Shown here in pieces: positions 7,721 to 14,410 of a stretch of DNA of 18,959 nt (its first letter is position 1; each line of letters begins with the position of its first letter). This stretch comes from Treponema sp. (GTDB lineage: Bacteria; Spirochaetota; Spirochaetia; Treponematales; Breznakiellaceae): assembly GCA_031254385.1 (NCBI GenBank), contig JAIRUO010000183.1:1-18959 (forward strand), in the 5' to 3' direction. The notes under the pieces were generated by a model. The model saw nothing but the letters and a program-made list of their open reading frames with translations, ran no database searches and had not been told where the DNA came from. The position numbers and the translations under genes were made by a program.

Positions 7721-7777
7721 TGTGCCTTTGTACCGCGAACCGTCAGACCATAAGTCTGCGGTTCGATGTGCCTTTGT
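7721..7777. repeat. Hairpin bracketed by an 11-base direct repeat
   Basis: TGTGCCTTTGT occurs at 7721-7731 and again at 7767-7777. Between them CGAACCG-T-CAGAC (7736-7748) pairs with GTCTG-CGGTTCG (7754-7765), giving 12 base pairs with one bulged T and a CATAA loop. No T-run follows on the plus strand, so it is not a standard terminator. The direct repeats resemble a target duplication around a small inserted palindrome, but they could also be two units of a short tandem repeat. Confidence 0.6.
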
Positions 7778-7809
7778 GTAAAAAAATAGAAAATAATTTA
7801 AAATTCCGC

Positions 7810-7838
7810 TTGACATAATTATTATTTTCCTATATGTT
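7810..7838 (+). promoter_or_regulatory. Putative sigma70-type promoter of the trpB2 gene
   Basis: A perfect TTGACA (7810-7815) is followed after 17 bases by TATGTT (7833-7838), which matches four of six -10 positions. It lies 54 bases before the start codon. Confidence 0.55.
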
Positions 7839-7853
7839 TCTCTATATAGTAAC

Positions 7854-7871
7854 GTTTCTTTTAATAGAAAC
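7854..7871 (+). promoter_or_regulatory. Inverted repeat in the trpB2 leader
   Basis: GTTTCT (7854-7859) and AGAAAC (7866-7871) are exact inverted repeats separated by six bases. They stand between the promoter and the ribosome-binding site, and could be an operator or a small leader hairpin. No Trp-rich leader peptide or T-box is seen. Confidence 0.35.
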
Positions 7872-7891
7872 AACATCAAAGGAGGCCAAAA

Positions 7892-9259
7892 ATGGCAGCG
7901 AAAATTCCAACTAGACTTTATCTTTCTGAAGACGAGATACCCCGGCAATGGTACAACTTGCGGGCGGACATGAAGAACAAGCCGGATCCCATACTACATC
8001 CGGGCACACTAAAGCCGGTAACCGAAGCGGACCTGGCGCCTGTGTTCTGCAAGGGCCTTATACAGCAGGAATTGGACGATACAACGCGGTTTATCCCCAT
8101 TCCTGAAGGTATACAGAAATTCTACCTGGCTTATAGGCCGGCCCCGCTAATTCGGGCCTACTTTCTGGAAGAAGCCCTGCAAACCCCTGCCGAGATTTAC
8201 TACAAATTTGAAGGAACCAACACTTCCGGCTCGCATAAGCTCAATTCTGCCGGGCCCCAGGCGTATTATGCCAAAAACGAAGGGCTCTCTTCTTTGACTA
8301 CCGAGACCGGGGCAGGGCAGTGGGGCTCGGCAATGGCAATGGCTGCGAGTTTTTACGGCCTTGATTTGACTGTATACATGGTAAAGGTAAGCTCCGAACA
8401 GAAGCCCTACCGCAAGGCGTTAATCGAAACCTACGGAGCGCATCTGATCCCTTCACCGTCAAATACCACTGAGTCCGGCAAGGCAATTTTGGCAAGGGAC
8501 CCCAATACAGGCGGTTCTTTGGGCTGCGCCATTTCCGAAGCAATAGAGAGGGCCGTTAAGACTGATAAATGCCGCTATGTGCTTGGGAGCGTCCTTAACC
8601 ACGTTCTGTTGCACCAGTCCATCATCGGTCAGGAAGCAAAAGCAGCACTGGAAAAGTACGGGATCAAGCCCGACATCATCATCGGCTGCGCCGGAGGCGG
8701 ATCGAATCTGGGAGGGCTTATGGCGCCGTTCATGGGTGAAAAGCTGGCAGGCAAGTCAGATACCCGGTTTATCGCGGTGGAGCCCGCGTCCTGTCCTTCG
8801 TTTACCCGCGGCCGTTATGCGTATGACTTTGGCGATACAGGCAAGACAACGCCTCTCATCAAAATGATGACCTTGGGCAGTGGCTTTATCCCGTCAGCAA
8901 ACCACGCCGGAGGGCTCCGTTACCATGGCATGAATTCCTCACTTTCTAAACTCTTTCAGGACGGCCTACTCGAAGCCAGGGCCGAGAAGCAGACCGAAGT
9001 ATTCGAAGCCGCCATACGCTTTATGAAGGCCGAAGGCATACTCCCCGCGCCGGAATCGTCACACGCAATAAAGGTTGCCATTGACGAGGCTCTGGAATGT
9101 AAGAAGATCAACGAAAAAAAGATAATTCTTTTTGGATTAAGCGGAACCGGCTACTTCGATCTGAGCGCCTACACAGCGTATAACGACAAGACCATGAGCG
9201 ATTATATCCCTACGGATGAGGACCTGGAAAAAGGCTTTGCGGGCTTACCGGCTGTATAG
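7892..9259 (+). CDS. trpB: TrpB2-type tryptophan synthase beta-like PLP enzyme
   Basis: A 455-residue fold-type II PLP enzyme of the TrpB2 subgroup, which condenses indole with serine to make tryptophan. The PLP lysine is K116 in GSHKLN (TrpB1 has HKIN), ETGAGQWG (residues 138-145) replaces the TrpB1 form ETGAGQHG, and the phosphate cup is GGGSN (268-272). The length and N-terminal extension also fit TrpB2 rather than the ~400-residue TrpB1. The start is ATG at 7892 with a perfect AAAGGAGG six bases before it. No trpA or other trp gene is adjacent, and the gene has its own promoter, so it probably salvages indole or serves as a stand-alone enzyme; some TrpB2 proteins have been proposed to deaminate serine. 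The sampled coding sequence is about 62% GC, the richest in the window. Confidence 0.92.
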   Translation: MAAKIPTRLYLSEDEIPRQWYNLRADMKNKPDPILHPGTLKPVTEADLAPVFCKGLIQQELDDTTRFIPIPEGIQKFYLAYRPAPLIRAYFLEEALQTPAEIYYKFEGTNTSGSHKLNSAGPQAYYAKNEGLSSLTTETGAGQWGSAMAMAASFYGLDLTVYMVKVSSEQKPYRKALIETYGAHLIPSPSNTTESGKAILARDPNTGGSLGCAISEAIERAVKTDKCRYVLGSVLNHVLLHQSIIGQEAKAALEKYGIKPDIIIGCAGGGSNLGGLMAPFMGEKLAGKSDTRFIAVEPASCPSFTRGRYAYDFGDTGKTTPLIKMMTLGSGFIPSANHAGGLRYHGMNSSLSKLFQDGLLEARAEKQTEVFEAAIRFMKAEGILPAPESSHAIKVAIDEALECKKINEKKIILFGLSGTGYFDLSAYTAYNDKTMSDYIPTDEDLEKGFAGLPAV

Positions 9260-9262
9260 GAT

Positions 9263-9434
9263 GTAGGGAGTGGGGAGTAGGGAGTTGGGAGTTGGGACTA
9301 AGAGATAAGGGACTGGGGGGATATAGGGAACAGGGATCGGGGAACAGAAAGTTAACTAATCGTAGCCCAAAACTTTTACGATTAGATTGCTAACCACTCT
9401 CCCTATTCCCCACTCCCTACTCCCCATTCCCTAC
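9263..9434. repeat. Intergenic G-rich/C-rich fold-back element, copy 2, with inner hairpin
   Basis: The outer arms at 9263-9284 (G-rich) and 9413-9434 (C-rich) are inverted repeats matching at 21 of 22 positions. Inside, CTAATCGTA (9356-9364) and TACGATTAG (9377-9385) form a perfect 9-base hairpin with a 12-base loop. The left arm and its neighbourhood contain five G-runs of three or more bases, a formal G-quadruplex pattern. The element fills the gap between the convergent trpB2 and rubrerythrin genes and could end transcription from both sides. The C-rich arm runs into the rubrerythrin gene and supplies its stop codon (CTA at 9431-9433 on the plus strand). Confidence 0.75.
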
Positions 9435-9973
9435 TTAAAATAATGCGCCAAAAGGCCCTTGAAACCGGCGCAGTGGCGGGCTTCGTCCCTGGCCATTTCG
9501 TGAACTGTGTCGTGAATGGCGTCCAGGCCTTTTTCCTTGGCACGCTTGGCAATGTCGGTCTTGCCGGCGCAGGCGCCGTGTTCGGCTTCGATGCGCATTT
9601 CAAGGTTCTTCTTGGTGCTGTCGGTAACGACTTCGCCTAAGAGTTCTGCGAACTTGGCGGCGTGTTCTGCTTCCTCGTAGGCCGCTTTTTCCCAGTAAAG
9701 GCCGATTTCAGGATAGCCTTCTCTAAAGGCAACTCTGGCCATGGCCAGGTACATGCCTACCTCGCAACATTCGCCGTTAAAGTGCGCCTGCAGATCCTTT
9801 ACGATATCAGCATCTACACCTTTGGCAACTCCCAGAACGTGCTCGGCAGCAAACGCTGCGCCGGCTTTCTGTTCGCTAAACTTGGATGCTGGTGCCTTGC
9901 ACTGAGGGCAGGCCGCGGGAGCTTCGTCCCCTGTGTGTACATAACCGCAAACTGAACAAACCCCTTTCTTCAT
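9431..9973 (-). CDS. Reverse rubrerythrin (N-terminal rubredoxin domain)
   Basis: A 180-residue peroxide-reducing non-haem iron protein of the anaerobe cytoplasm. The order is reversed relative to classic rubrerythrin: the rubredoxin-like Fe(Cys)4 site comes first (C6, C9, C22, C25 in CSVCGY and CPQCKAP), then a ferritin-like di-iron four-helix domain with E68, E101xxH104 (EEAEH), E131 and E164xxH167 (DEARH). Reverse rubrerythrins are peroxide reductases fed by NADH via rubredoxin partners in clostridia. The frame stays open upstream to 10141, but the start is taken at ATG 9973, which has AGGAG at a proper distance and begins the rubredoxin motif; the longer version would overlap perR. It lies 103 bases downstream of perR on the same strand, which fits peroxide-controlled expression. 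Confidence 0.93.
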   Translation of the reverse strand: MKKGVCSVCGYVHTGDEAPAACPQCKAPASKFSEQKAGAAFAAEHVLGVAKGVDADIVKDLQAHFNGECCEVGMYLAMARVAFREGYPEIGLYWEKAAYEEAEHAAKFAELLGEVVTDSTKKNLEMRIEAEHGACAGKTDIAKRAKEKGLDAIHDTVHEMARDEARHCAGFKGLLAHYFK

Positions 9974-10009
9974 CTTTCTACTCCTGTAAAAAAAATATGC
10001 GTTAATTTT

Positions 10010-10025
10010 GAACCTGGTCAGGTTC
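10010..10025. promoter_or_regulatory. Dyad upstream of the rubrerythrin gene
   Basis: GAACCTGGTCAGGTTC is a perfect 7-base inverted repeat around a 2-base centre, 36 bases before the rubrerythrin start. It does not match a PerR/Fur box. It may be an operator for another regulator or a leader hairpin. Confidence 0.4.
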
Positions 10026-10036
10026 GCAATCAACAA

Positions 10037-10049
10037 CGGCCCAGGGCCG
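10037..10049. terminator. Small GC palindrome after perR (weak terminator candidate)
   Basis: CGGCCCAGGGCCG is a perfect palindrome with a single central base, 28 bases past the perR stop. On the minus strand it is followed by TTGTTG rather than a T-run; on the plus strand it is followed by CTTTTT. It might weaken read-through from perR into the rubrerythrin gene. Confidence 0.3.
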
Positions 10050-10076
10050 CTTTTTCCTTTGAACAATCGTGGATTT

Positions 10077-10445
10077 TCATCCCTTAGTTTTACATTCGCT
10101 GCATAAGCCGTATAGTACCGTATTCCGTATATCAACGACAAAGCCCGGAACGGTTAAGGCTTCCATCCTGTCAGGCAGATCCACTATCGTGCCGCAGCAG
10201 GTACAGACAGCATGCGCGTGGGGCAAGGGCTCACCGTCAAAGCGTTCTTCCCCGTTAATCACCCCCACCGAAGCCAGAACGCCCTCATCAATAAGGATTC
10301 TGATATTCCGGTATACGGTTCCCATAGAAAGGGCAGGGAATATAGGCTTTAACTGCTCATATATCCACTGTGCGCCGGGATGGCTCGTTCCCCTTCTGTA
10401 TAGTTCCAGTATAGCCTCTCTTTTCTTACTGTGCCTCCTGTACAT
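10077..10445 (-). CDS. perR: PerR-type peroxide-sensing Fur-family repressor
   Basis: A 122-residue Fur-family protein with a winged helix ([13 protein letters not shown], then [12 protein letters not shown]) and a dimerisation/metal domain. The regulatory metal ligands of Bacillus subtilis PerR (H37, D85, H91, H93, D104) correspond one for one, with a constant offset of 15, to H22, D70, H76, H78 and D89. The Asp at the last position favours PerR over Fur, which has Glu there. The structural zinc Cys pairs are C81/C84 and C115/C118. With Fe(II), PerR represses; peroxide oxidises a ligand His and releases it. The start is ATG 10445 with TGAGG seven bases upstream. It precedes the rubrerythrin gene and has a PerR-like box over its own -10, so it is probably autoregulated. 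Confidence 0.88.
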   Translation of the reverse strand: MYRRHSKKREAILELYRRGTSHPGAQWIYEQLKPIFPALSMGTVYRNIRILIDEGVLASVGVINGEERFDGEPLPHAHAVCTCCGTIVDLPDRMEALTVPGFVVDIRNTVLYGLCSECKTKG

Positions 10446-10465
10446 TCATCAACCTCAATTAATAA

Positions 10466-10480
10466 TAAGAATCATTATTA
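10466..10480. promoter_or_regulatory. PerR/Fur-type 7-1-7 operator
   Basis: TAAGAAT-C-ATTATTA is a 7-1-7 inverted repeat with six of seven positions paired. It matches the PerR-box consensus TTATAATnATTATAA at 11 of 14 fixed positions. It sits within a longer dyad with exact 8-base arms, TTAATAAT (10459-10466) and ATTATTAA (10474-10481). It abuts and overlaps the perR -10 element, where bound repressor would block transcription. Confidence 0.65.
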
Positions 10481-10508
10481 ATATAAGTTATTTTGGAAAT
10501 AATTGCAA
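10480..10508 (-). promoter_or_regulatory. Promoter of perR (and possibly the rubrerythrin gene)
   Basis: On the minus strand TTGCAA (10503-10508) is followed after exactly 17 bases by TATATT (10480-10485). The 7-1-7 box begins at the downstream edge of this -10. Confidence 0.6.
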
Positions 10509-10626
10509 GGGGGAAAGGCATTTTTTTTGTTTTTTTTGAGTAAAACCGGTAATAACAAACTGATAGCTTATTTTTACCTATTATTAGCATTATTACAGAT
10601 AAAAATAGCATTTTCTATGCTCTAAT

Positions 10627-12516
10627 TTACTCAATCTTATAGGGGAAGTCTAATTCATCTTCAAAATGTACATCATCATGTTCATAGTCATCATACTCAT
10701 CATCATAATCAACGCAATACACTCCCTTTTTGCTTAACCACCTTAAAATACAATAATACTCCCTGTTTTTATCATTCAAAGATCCATTTGGAGTAAAAAT
10801 TCCATTATTACATCCACTCTTTGAAATTAGTATTATCATTTTTTCTTTATTCATATAACTTAGGGTAAGTATTATTTCTTTTCCTATTTGATATGAACTA
10901 TTATAGTATGCTGGTCCATATTTATTTGCATAGTACCAAATTTTTCTATTTCCGTATGACCCATTTATTGTCCAGTTTTTTCCATCTATATTTACTGTTT
11001 CATTAGCAATATTTTTAAAATAATTCTCATCAAAATCATATTGTTCATCATATTGTTCATCGAGAAGATTATTATATTGCTCTATTTCTTCTTCATTACC
11101 AAAATCATATCGTTCATTCTCATTCGAATAACTTATATCAACAATCTTATTTTCGTTTGTCCATTTTTTAATAATATCGGATGTCTCCTTACTTAAAAGA
11201 GAATTATGTCTGCCCCTTGCTTGTAGAAGTTCTAATTCTCTTGAAATTTCCACTGTAGCAATTCTTTTTTCATCAGCCTTATTTTCAGTCTTGCAGCTTA
11301 CTGAGAATATAAAACAAGTTCCACAAATACAATCTTGCAAATATGAGAAGACACAATGCCCCATATCATTACCTTCATCATACAATAGTTGCCCAGATGT
11401 TATTTCTTTTATTATCCATATTTCCCCATCTTTCTCATAATTAAAATTATTAACCTTTGATTTTTCCCATTTTTTGCCTAATTTTTCTTGTAGGTTTCGT
11501 CCTATTCTTAGCCCTTGGAATATATGCCATTCGTCACTCAGCCGTCTTAAGCCATCCCATGTTCTGCCATAAAAGTTAAAATCTTGCTCATTATTTATAT
11601 ATTCATATTTTAGAAAATCACCAATATCTGTTATTTCGTTTTTATTTCTGATATTATGCAAATTAGTATAAATAAACTTTAAATATTCTTGAACTATGGT
11701 ATGGGTAAAATGATCATTAAATTTATATTCAAGTGTAAACAAAATATCCCATTCAATATATTTAGACTTCTGTTTTAAGTCTTGCCATGAAATTTCTTTA
11801 AAATTGAAATCCTCTCCTGTATCAATATATACCCCTATTAAATATTTACCTATATTTACTACTTTATCTTCTTCCTTAAAATGTTCCTTGTTATTACAAA
11901 TGAATTGAAAATATTCTTGTATTATTTTGTGAGTAAAACAAGATTTAAATGTGTCTGTAAAAATATGATTAGGTAAAGTTAAGCCGTTTGCTTTTATTTT
12001 TGCGTAAAAATAATGATCTACTAAATCTAAGTAAGTTGCCGGATATACACATTGTTCATCAAGAATTTCAAGCCAATCACAATTTAAAAATTGCTTGACC
12101 TCAGCTCTGGTAAAGTATTCTTTATTTAGTTTATAAAAAGAATCGCCGCTAAGAATATCCCTTAGCCATTTATCTGCCAAATCTCCTATTTTCCTCTCCA
12201 TCTCCTTATTGTCAACTTTTTTCTGATAGCAAAAAAACAAAGGATACGGGATAGGGATAGGGAAATTTTTCCGCAATTCCAAATACAAATTAATCGGTAT
12301 AGAAACATTGGGAGCTGTTTCTAAAAAATTACGCCAGCATTGAGGTACCATTTCATTGTACTCAATTTCTTTTAGCCATTTATTGTGTTCCAGGAATTCA
12401 TCATACTGTTTCCAGAATTGGTGTTTTTTTGCACTTGAAGAATTAGAGAGTTTGGAGATATTATATTTTGTATGCCTTCCTAATCCAAGCAGCACTTTTA
12501 GGGTACTAATTTGCAT
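10627..12516 (-). CDS. PcfJ-like domain protein with internal duplication
   Basis: A 629-residue soluble protein of unknown function. Residues about 360-455 carry the PcfJ-domain pattern: a G-N-D-M-G-H-C-V-x-S-Y core (382-392, with H387 and C388), a Cys cluster (C388, C396, C398, C401, C408), then RIATVEIS and LQARGRHNS. PcfJ is named after a gene of the conjugative plasmid pCF10, and its biochemical role is not established. Upstream, residues 193-256 and 269-331 are a tandem duplication (FTHKIIQEYFQFI against FTHTIVQEYLKFI, both ending in DFNF and a W-containing strand). The C-terminus is strongly acidic (DDEYDDYEHDDVHFEDELD), and DEQY is repeated at 486-493. The start at ATG 12516 lacks a clear Shine-Dalgarno. 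GC is about 28% on a sampled line, so recent transfer is likely. Confidence 0.7.
   Translation of the reverse strand: MQISTLKVLLGLGRHTKYNISKLSNSSSAKKHQFWKQYDEFLEHNKWLKEIEYNEMVPQCWRNFLETAPNVSIPINLYLELRKNFPIPIPYPLFFCYQKKVDNKEMERKIGDLADKWLRDILSGDSFYKLNKEYFTRAEVKQFLNCDWLEILDEQCVYPATYLDLVDHYFYAKIKANGLTLPNHIFTDTFKSCFTHKIIQEYFQFICNNKEHFKEEDKVVNIGKYLIGVYIDTGEDFNFKEISWQDLKQKSKYIEWDILFTLEYKFNDHFTHTIVQEYLKFIYTNLHNIRNKNEITDIGDFLKYEYINNEQDFNFYGRTWDGLRRLSDEWHIFQGLRIGRNLQEKLGKKWEKSKVNNFNYEKDGEIWIIKEITSGQLLYDEGNDMGHCVFSYLQDCICGTCFIFSVSCKTENKADEKRIATVEISRELELLQARGRHNSLLSKETSDIIKKWTNENKIVDISYSNENERYDFGNEEEIEQYNNLLDEQYDEQYDFDENYFKNIANETVNIDGKNWTINGSYGNRKIWYYANKYGPAYYNSSYQIGKEIILTLSYMNKEKMIILISKSGCNNGIFTPNGSLNDKNREYYCILRWLSKKGVYCVDYDDEYDDYEHDDVHFEDELDFPYKIE
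11037..11060. repeat. 12-base exact tandem duplication inside the pcfJ-like gene
   Basis: CATATTGTTCAT occurs twice in a row and encodes the doubled DEQY of residues 486-493. Being a multiple of three, it changes length without shifting the frame. It is a possible slippage site. Confidence 0.7.
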
Positions 12517-12585
12517 AGGTTTGTGTATTGTATAATGTTTGCTGGGTTAGTGTATAGTGGTGATGTTTCTTACTTCGTTATTAGC

Positions 12586-13398
12586 TTAATTTTCTCTCAT
12601 ACTGTTTTCAATTTTTACCTCATCTATTGTTATAATGTTATATTTATAATCCTCTGAGTTGCATATATTGTCGCCGTAAATTTCTTTGAGATTTTCTGCC
12701 TTAATGATTTTTCGGCTTTCGCCCTTCAAAAAGATTTTACCTTCATGTAAAGCTATAGTATTACCTCCAAGTCTTAATGCGTGGTTTGGGTCGTGGCAAG
12801 AAAATATTACCGTCTTTTTTTCATCCTTTTGACAACGTTTCAAAAACTGTAAGACTGCATACTGATTTTTCATATCAAGCGCTGCTGTCGGTTCATCTAA
12901 TATAATTATCTCTGCTTTTTGTAAGAGTGCGCCGCAAATCATCACGATTTGACGCTCACCGCCTGACAATTCGTCTACCCGCCTATCAAGCTTGTTTTTG
13001 TCAATACCAAGCCGCTTTGCACCATCTCTAACCTTTAACTTGTCTTCTTCGTTTGGCCGCCAGTAAATACTTTTTTTTTGGTTTGTTAGCGAAAGTGAAA
13101 GGTATTCTTCAACACTGAAGGCAATTCGGCTCATAGCAAACTGTGGAACATAAGCAATTAGTTTTGAACGATCATAGTCGTTGTAGGAAAGTATACCTTC
13201 ACCGTTTAAAGTTATACTGCCATCCGTTGGCTTCATAAGTCCCGCAAGGAGTTTGATGAGCGTTGTTTTGCCACACCCGTTTAAGCCGAGTATAACGTTT
13301 ATTGTCCCTGTTTCAAACGAATGATCGATACCCGCAAGAATAGGTTTTCCCTTTTTATTATATTCAAATTTCAGACCTTGAATTTCAATCAACGACAT
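12586..13398 (-). CDS. FepC/BtuD-type ABC ATPase for iron-chelate or cobalamin uptake
   Basis: A 270-residue cytoplasmic ATPase of the FeCT importer family. Walker A is GLNGCGKTT (residues 38-46), the Q-loop Gln is Q86, the signature is LSGGERQ (144-150), Walker B is IIILDEP (164-170), and the switch His is H202 in SCHD. It overlaps the end of the permease gene by 14 bases, and AAAGGA lies about nine bases before the ATG, so production is coupled to the permease. It is the last gene of the five-gene minus-strand uptake operon. No terminator hairpin is evident behind it before the pcfJ-like gene. The substrate may be a siderophore, haem or corrinoid and cannot be told from the ATPase. Confidence 0.93.
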   Translation of the reverse strand: MSLIEIQGLKFEYNKKGKPILAGIDHSFETGTINVILGLNGCGKTTLIKLLAGLMKPTDGSITLNGEGILSYNDYDRSKLIAYVPQFAMSRIAFSVEEYLSLSLTNQKKSIYWRPNEEDKLKVRDGAKRLGIDKNKLDRRVDELSGGERQIVMICGALLQKAEIIILDEPTAALDMKNQYAVLQFLKRCQKDEKKTVIFSCHDPNHALRLGGNTIALHEGKIFLKGESRKIIKAENLKEIYGDNICNSEDYKYNIITIDEVKIENSMREN

Positions 13399-14410
13399 AA
13401 TCTGATCCTTTCTTTACTATAAGTATGGCCACAAATGCGAGAATGCCTAGTATTCCTGTTATCGCTCCAACTGGTATCTCAGAATTTGTAAACGTTCTTG
13501 CCAATATGTCCGTTGCCATCATAAACGAACCACCGAAGAATGCTGCAACAAGGATCGTTTTTTGTGCAGTGTGTCCAACAAGCATACGGGTCATATGCGG
13601 AATTACAAGCCCGGCCCAGCCTATCGTTCCTGCGACTGAAACCGCGCTTGCTGTAAGTACCGTGCCTACTATAATAATAGTTGTCTGCCAAAATTTATAA
13701 TTAACGCCTTTGCTTTTAGCTTCCTCCCGGCCAAGCGCGATAACATTTAGTTTACTGCTTATCAAAAAAAGAATAGCTGCACAAACAAGAACTACGACCA
13801 GCAGAACCCAAACGTGAACCATTTTAACCGAAGCAAACGAACCGAGAAGAAAAAAAACTATTGCAGGTAAAGTGGTTTCAGTGTTCGCATATGCCTTTAT
13901 TATACTGACTATAGAACCCATTAAACCTGAAACTAAAATGCCCGCTAGGACTAGCATTATTGGAGATTTGTTTTTAAAAAACCATGCTATTGCAAGAGTA
14001 AACAACATTGCAATTCCACCAGATAAAAAACCCAACCCTGACACAGCAAGAAGAGGAAAACCCCTTAGCAGACCGAATGCGACTCCGACGCTCGCTCCTG
14101 GTGAAACGCCGAGAAATTCGGGCGATACAAGCTCATTTTGAAGCGTACTCTGATATATTAGACCCGACAGGCTAAGAGCTATTCCAACTAAACCCGCTAC
14201 CAGTGTTCTCGGTAAGCGCAACTCCCAAATGACGGCCGCATCAGTAACTCTTTCCGCATTGCCGAAAAGGGCTTTTATCGCCGCAATAAACGTAATACTG
14301 TATCGTCCTACTGCAAGTGAAACGATAAAAATAATTACCATTAGTACTGCACCAACAGTTGGAAATATAAAATAATGATTTTTTTTCTTTGTGCGAGTTT
14401 TTATATTCAT
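13385..14410 (-). CDS. FecCD/BtuC-family importer permease
   Basis: A 341-residue integral membrane protein with nine to ten helices, the usual size of FecCD/BtuC permeases, which work as homodimers with a FepC-type ATPase. Family marks are LPRTLVAGLVGIALSLSGL in the first part, the segment LVSPEFLGVSPGASVGVAFG, and the GTIGWAGLVIPHMTRMLVGH region that includes the ATPase-contacting loop. A basic lead (NIKTRTKKKNHY) is cytoplasmic. The ATG overlaps the stop of the DUF1152-like gene (ATGA), so the two are translationally coupled. That tight link argues that the DUF1152-like protein is part of the uptake function and not a bystander. Confidence 0.94.
   Translation of the reverse strand: MNIKTRTKKKNHYFIFPTVGAVLMVIIFIVSLAVGRYSITFIAAIKALFGNAERVTDAAVIWELRLPRTLVAGLVGIALSLSGLIYQSTLQNELVSPEFLGVSPGASVGVAFGLLRGFPLLAVSGLGFLSGGIAMLFTLAIAWFFKNKSPIMLVLAGILVSGLMGSIVSIIKAYANTETTLPAIVFFLLGSFASVKMVHVWVLLVVVLVCAAILFLISSKLNVIALGREEAKSKGVNYKFWQTTIIIVGTVLTASAVSVAGTIGWAGLVIPHMTRMLVGHTAQKTILVAAFFGGSFMMATDILARTFTNSEIPVGAITGILGILAFVAILIVKKGSDYVVD

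Larger units (their letters stand above)
7587..7891. other. Intergenic region between the MATE and trpB2 genes
   Basis: This 305-base gap holds no credible gene. From left to right it contains the G/C-tract fold-back element (7591-7704), a strong hairpin bracketed by an 11-base direct repeat (7721-7777), an AT-rich stretch, a promoter (7810-7838), a 6-base inverted repeat (7854-7871) and the ribosome-binding site of the next gene (7878-7885). Confidence 0.7.

Noticed and set aside
7736..7766. GGTTCGA in the hairpin suggested a tRNA T-arm
   Set aside because: There is no acceptor stem, anticodon arm or D-arm around it. The pairing is one long stem, not a cloverleaf.
7591..9434. Repeated G-rich words considered as a CRISPR array
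   Set aside because: There are no regular repeat-spacer units and no cas genes. The words are short, degenerate and arranged as inverted arms.
9974..10141. Upstream extension of the rubrerythrin frame, starting at 10141
   Set aside because: It would overlap the perR end, lacks a ribosome-binding site and adds 56 residues before a complete rubredoxin motif. The AGGAG-preceded ATG at 9973 is the natural start.
10069..10539. 156-codon plus-strand frame over perR
   Set aside because: Antisense to a well-conserved PerR with all metal ligands. It also runs through the perR promoter and poly-T stretch.
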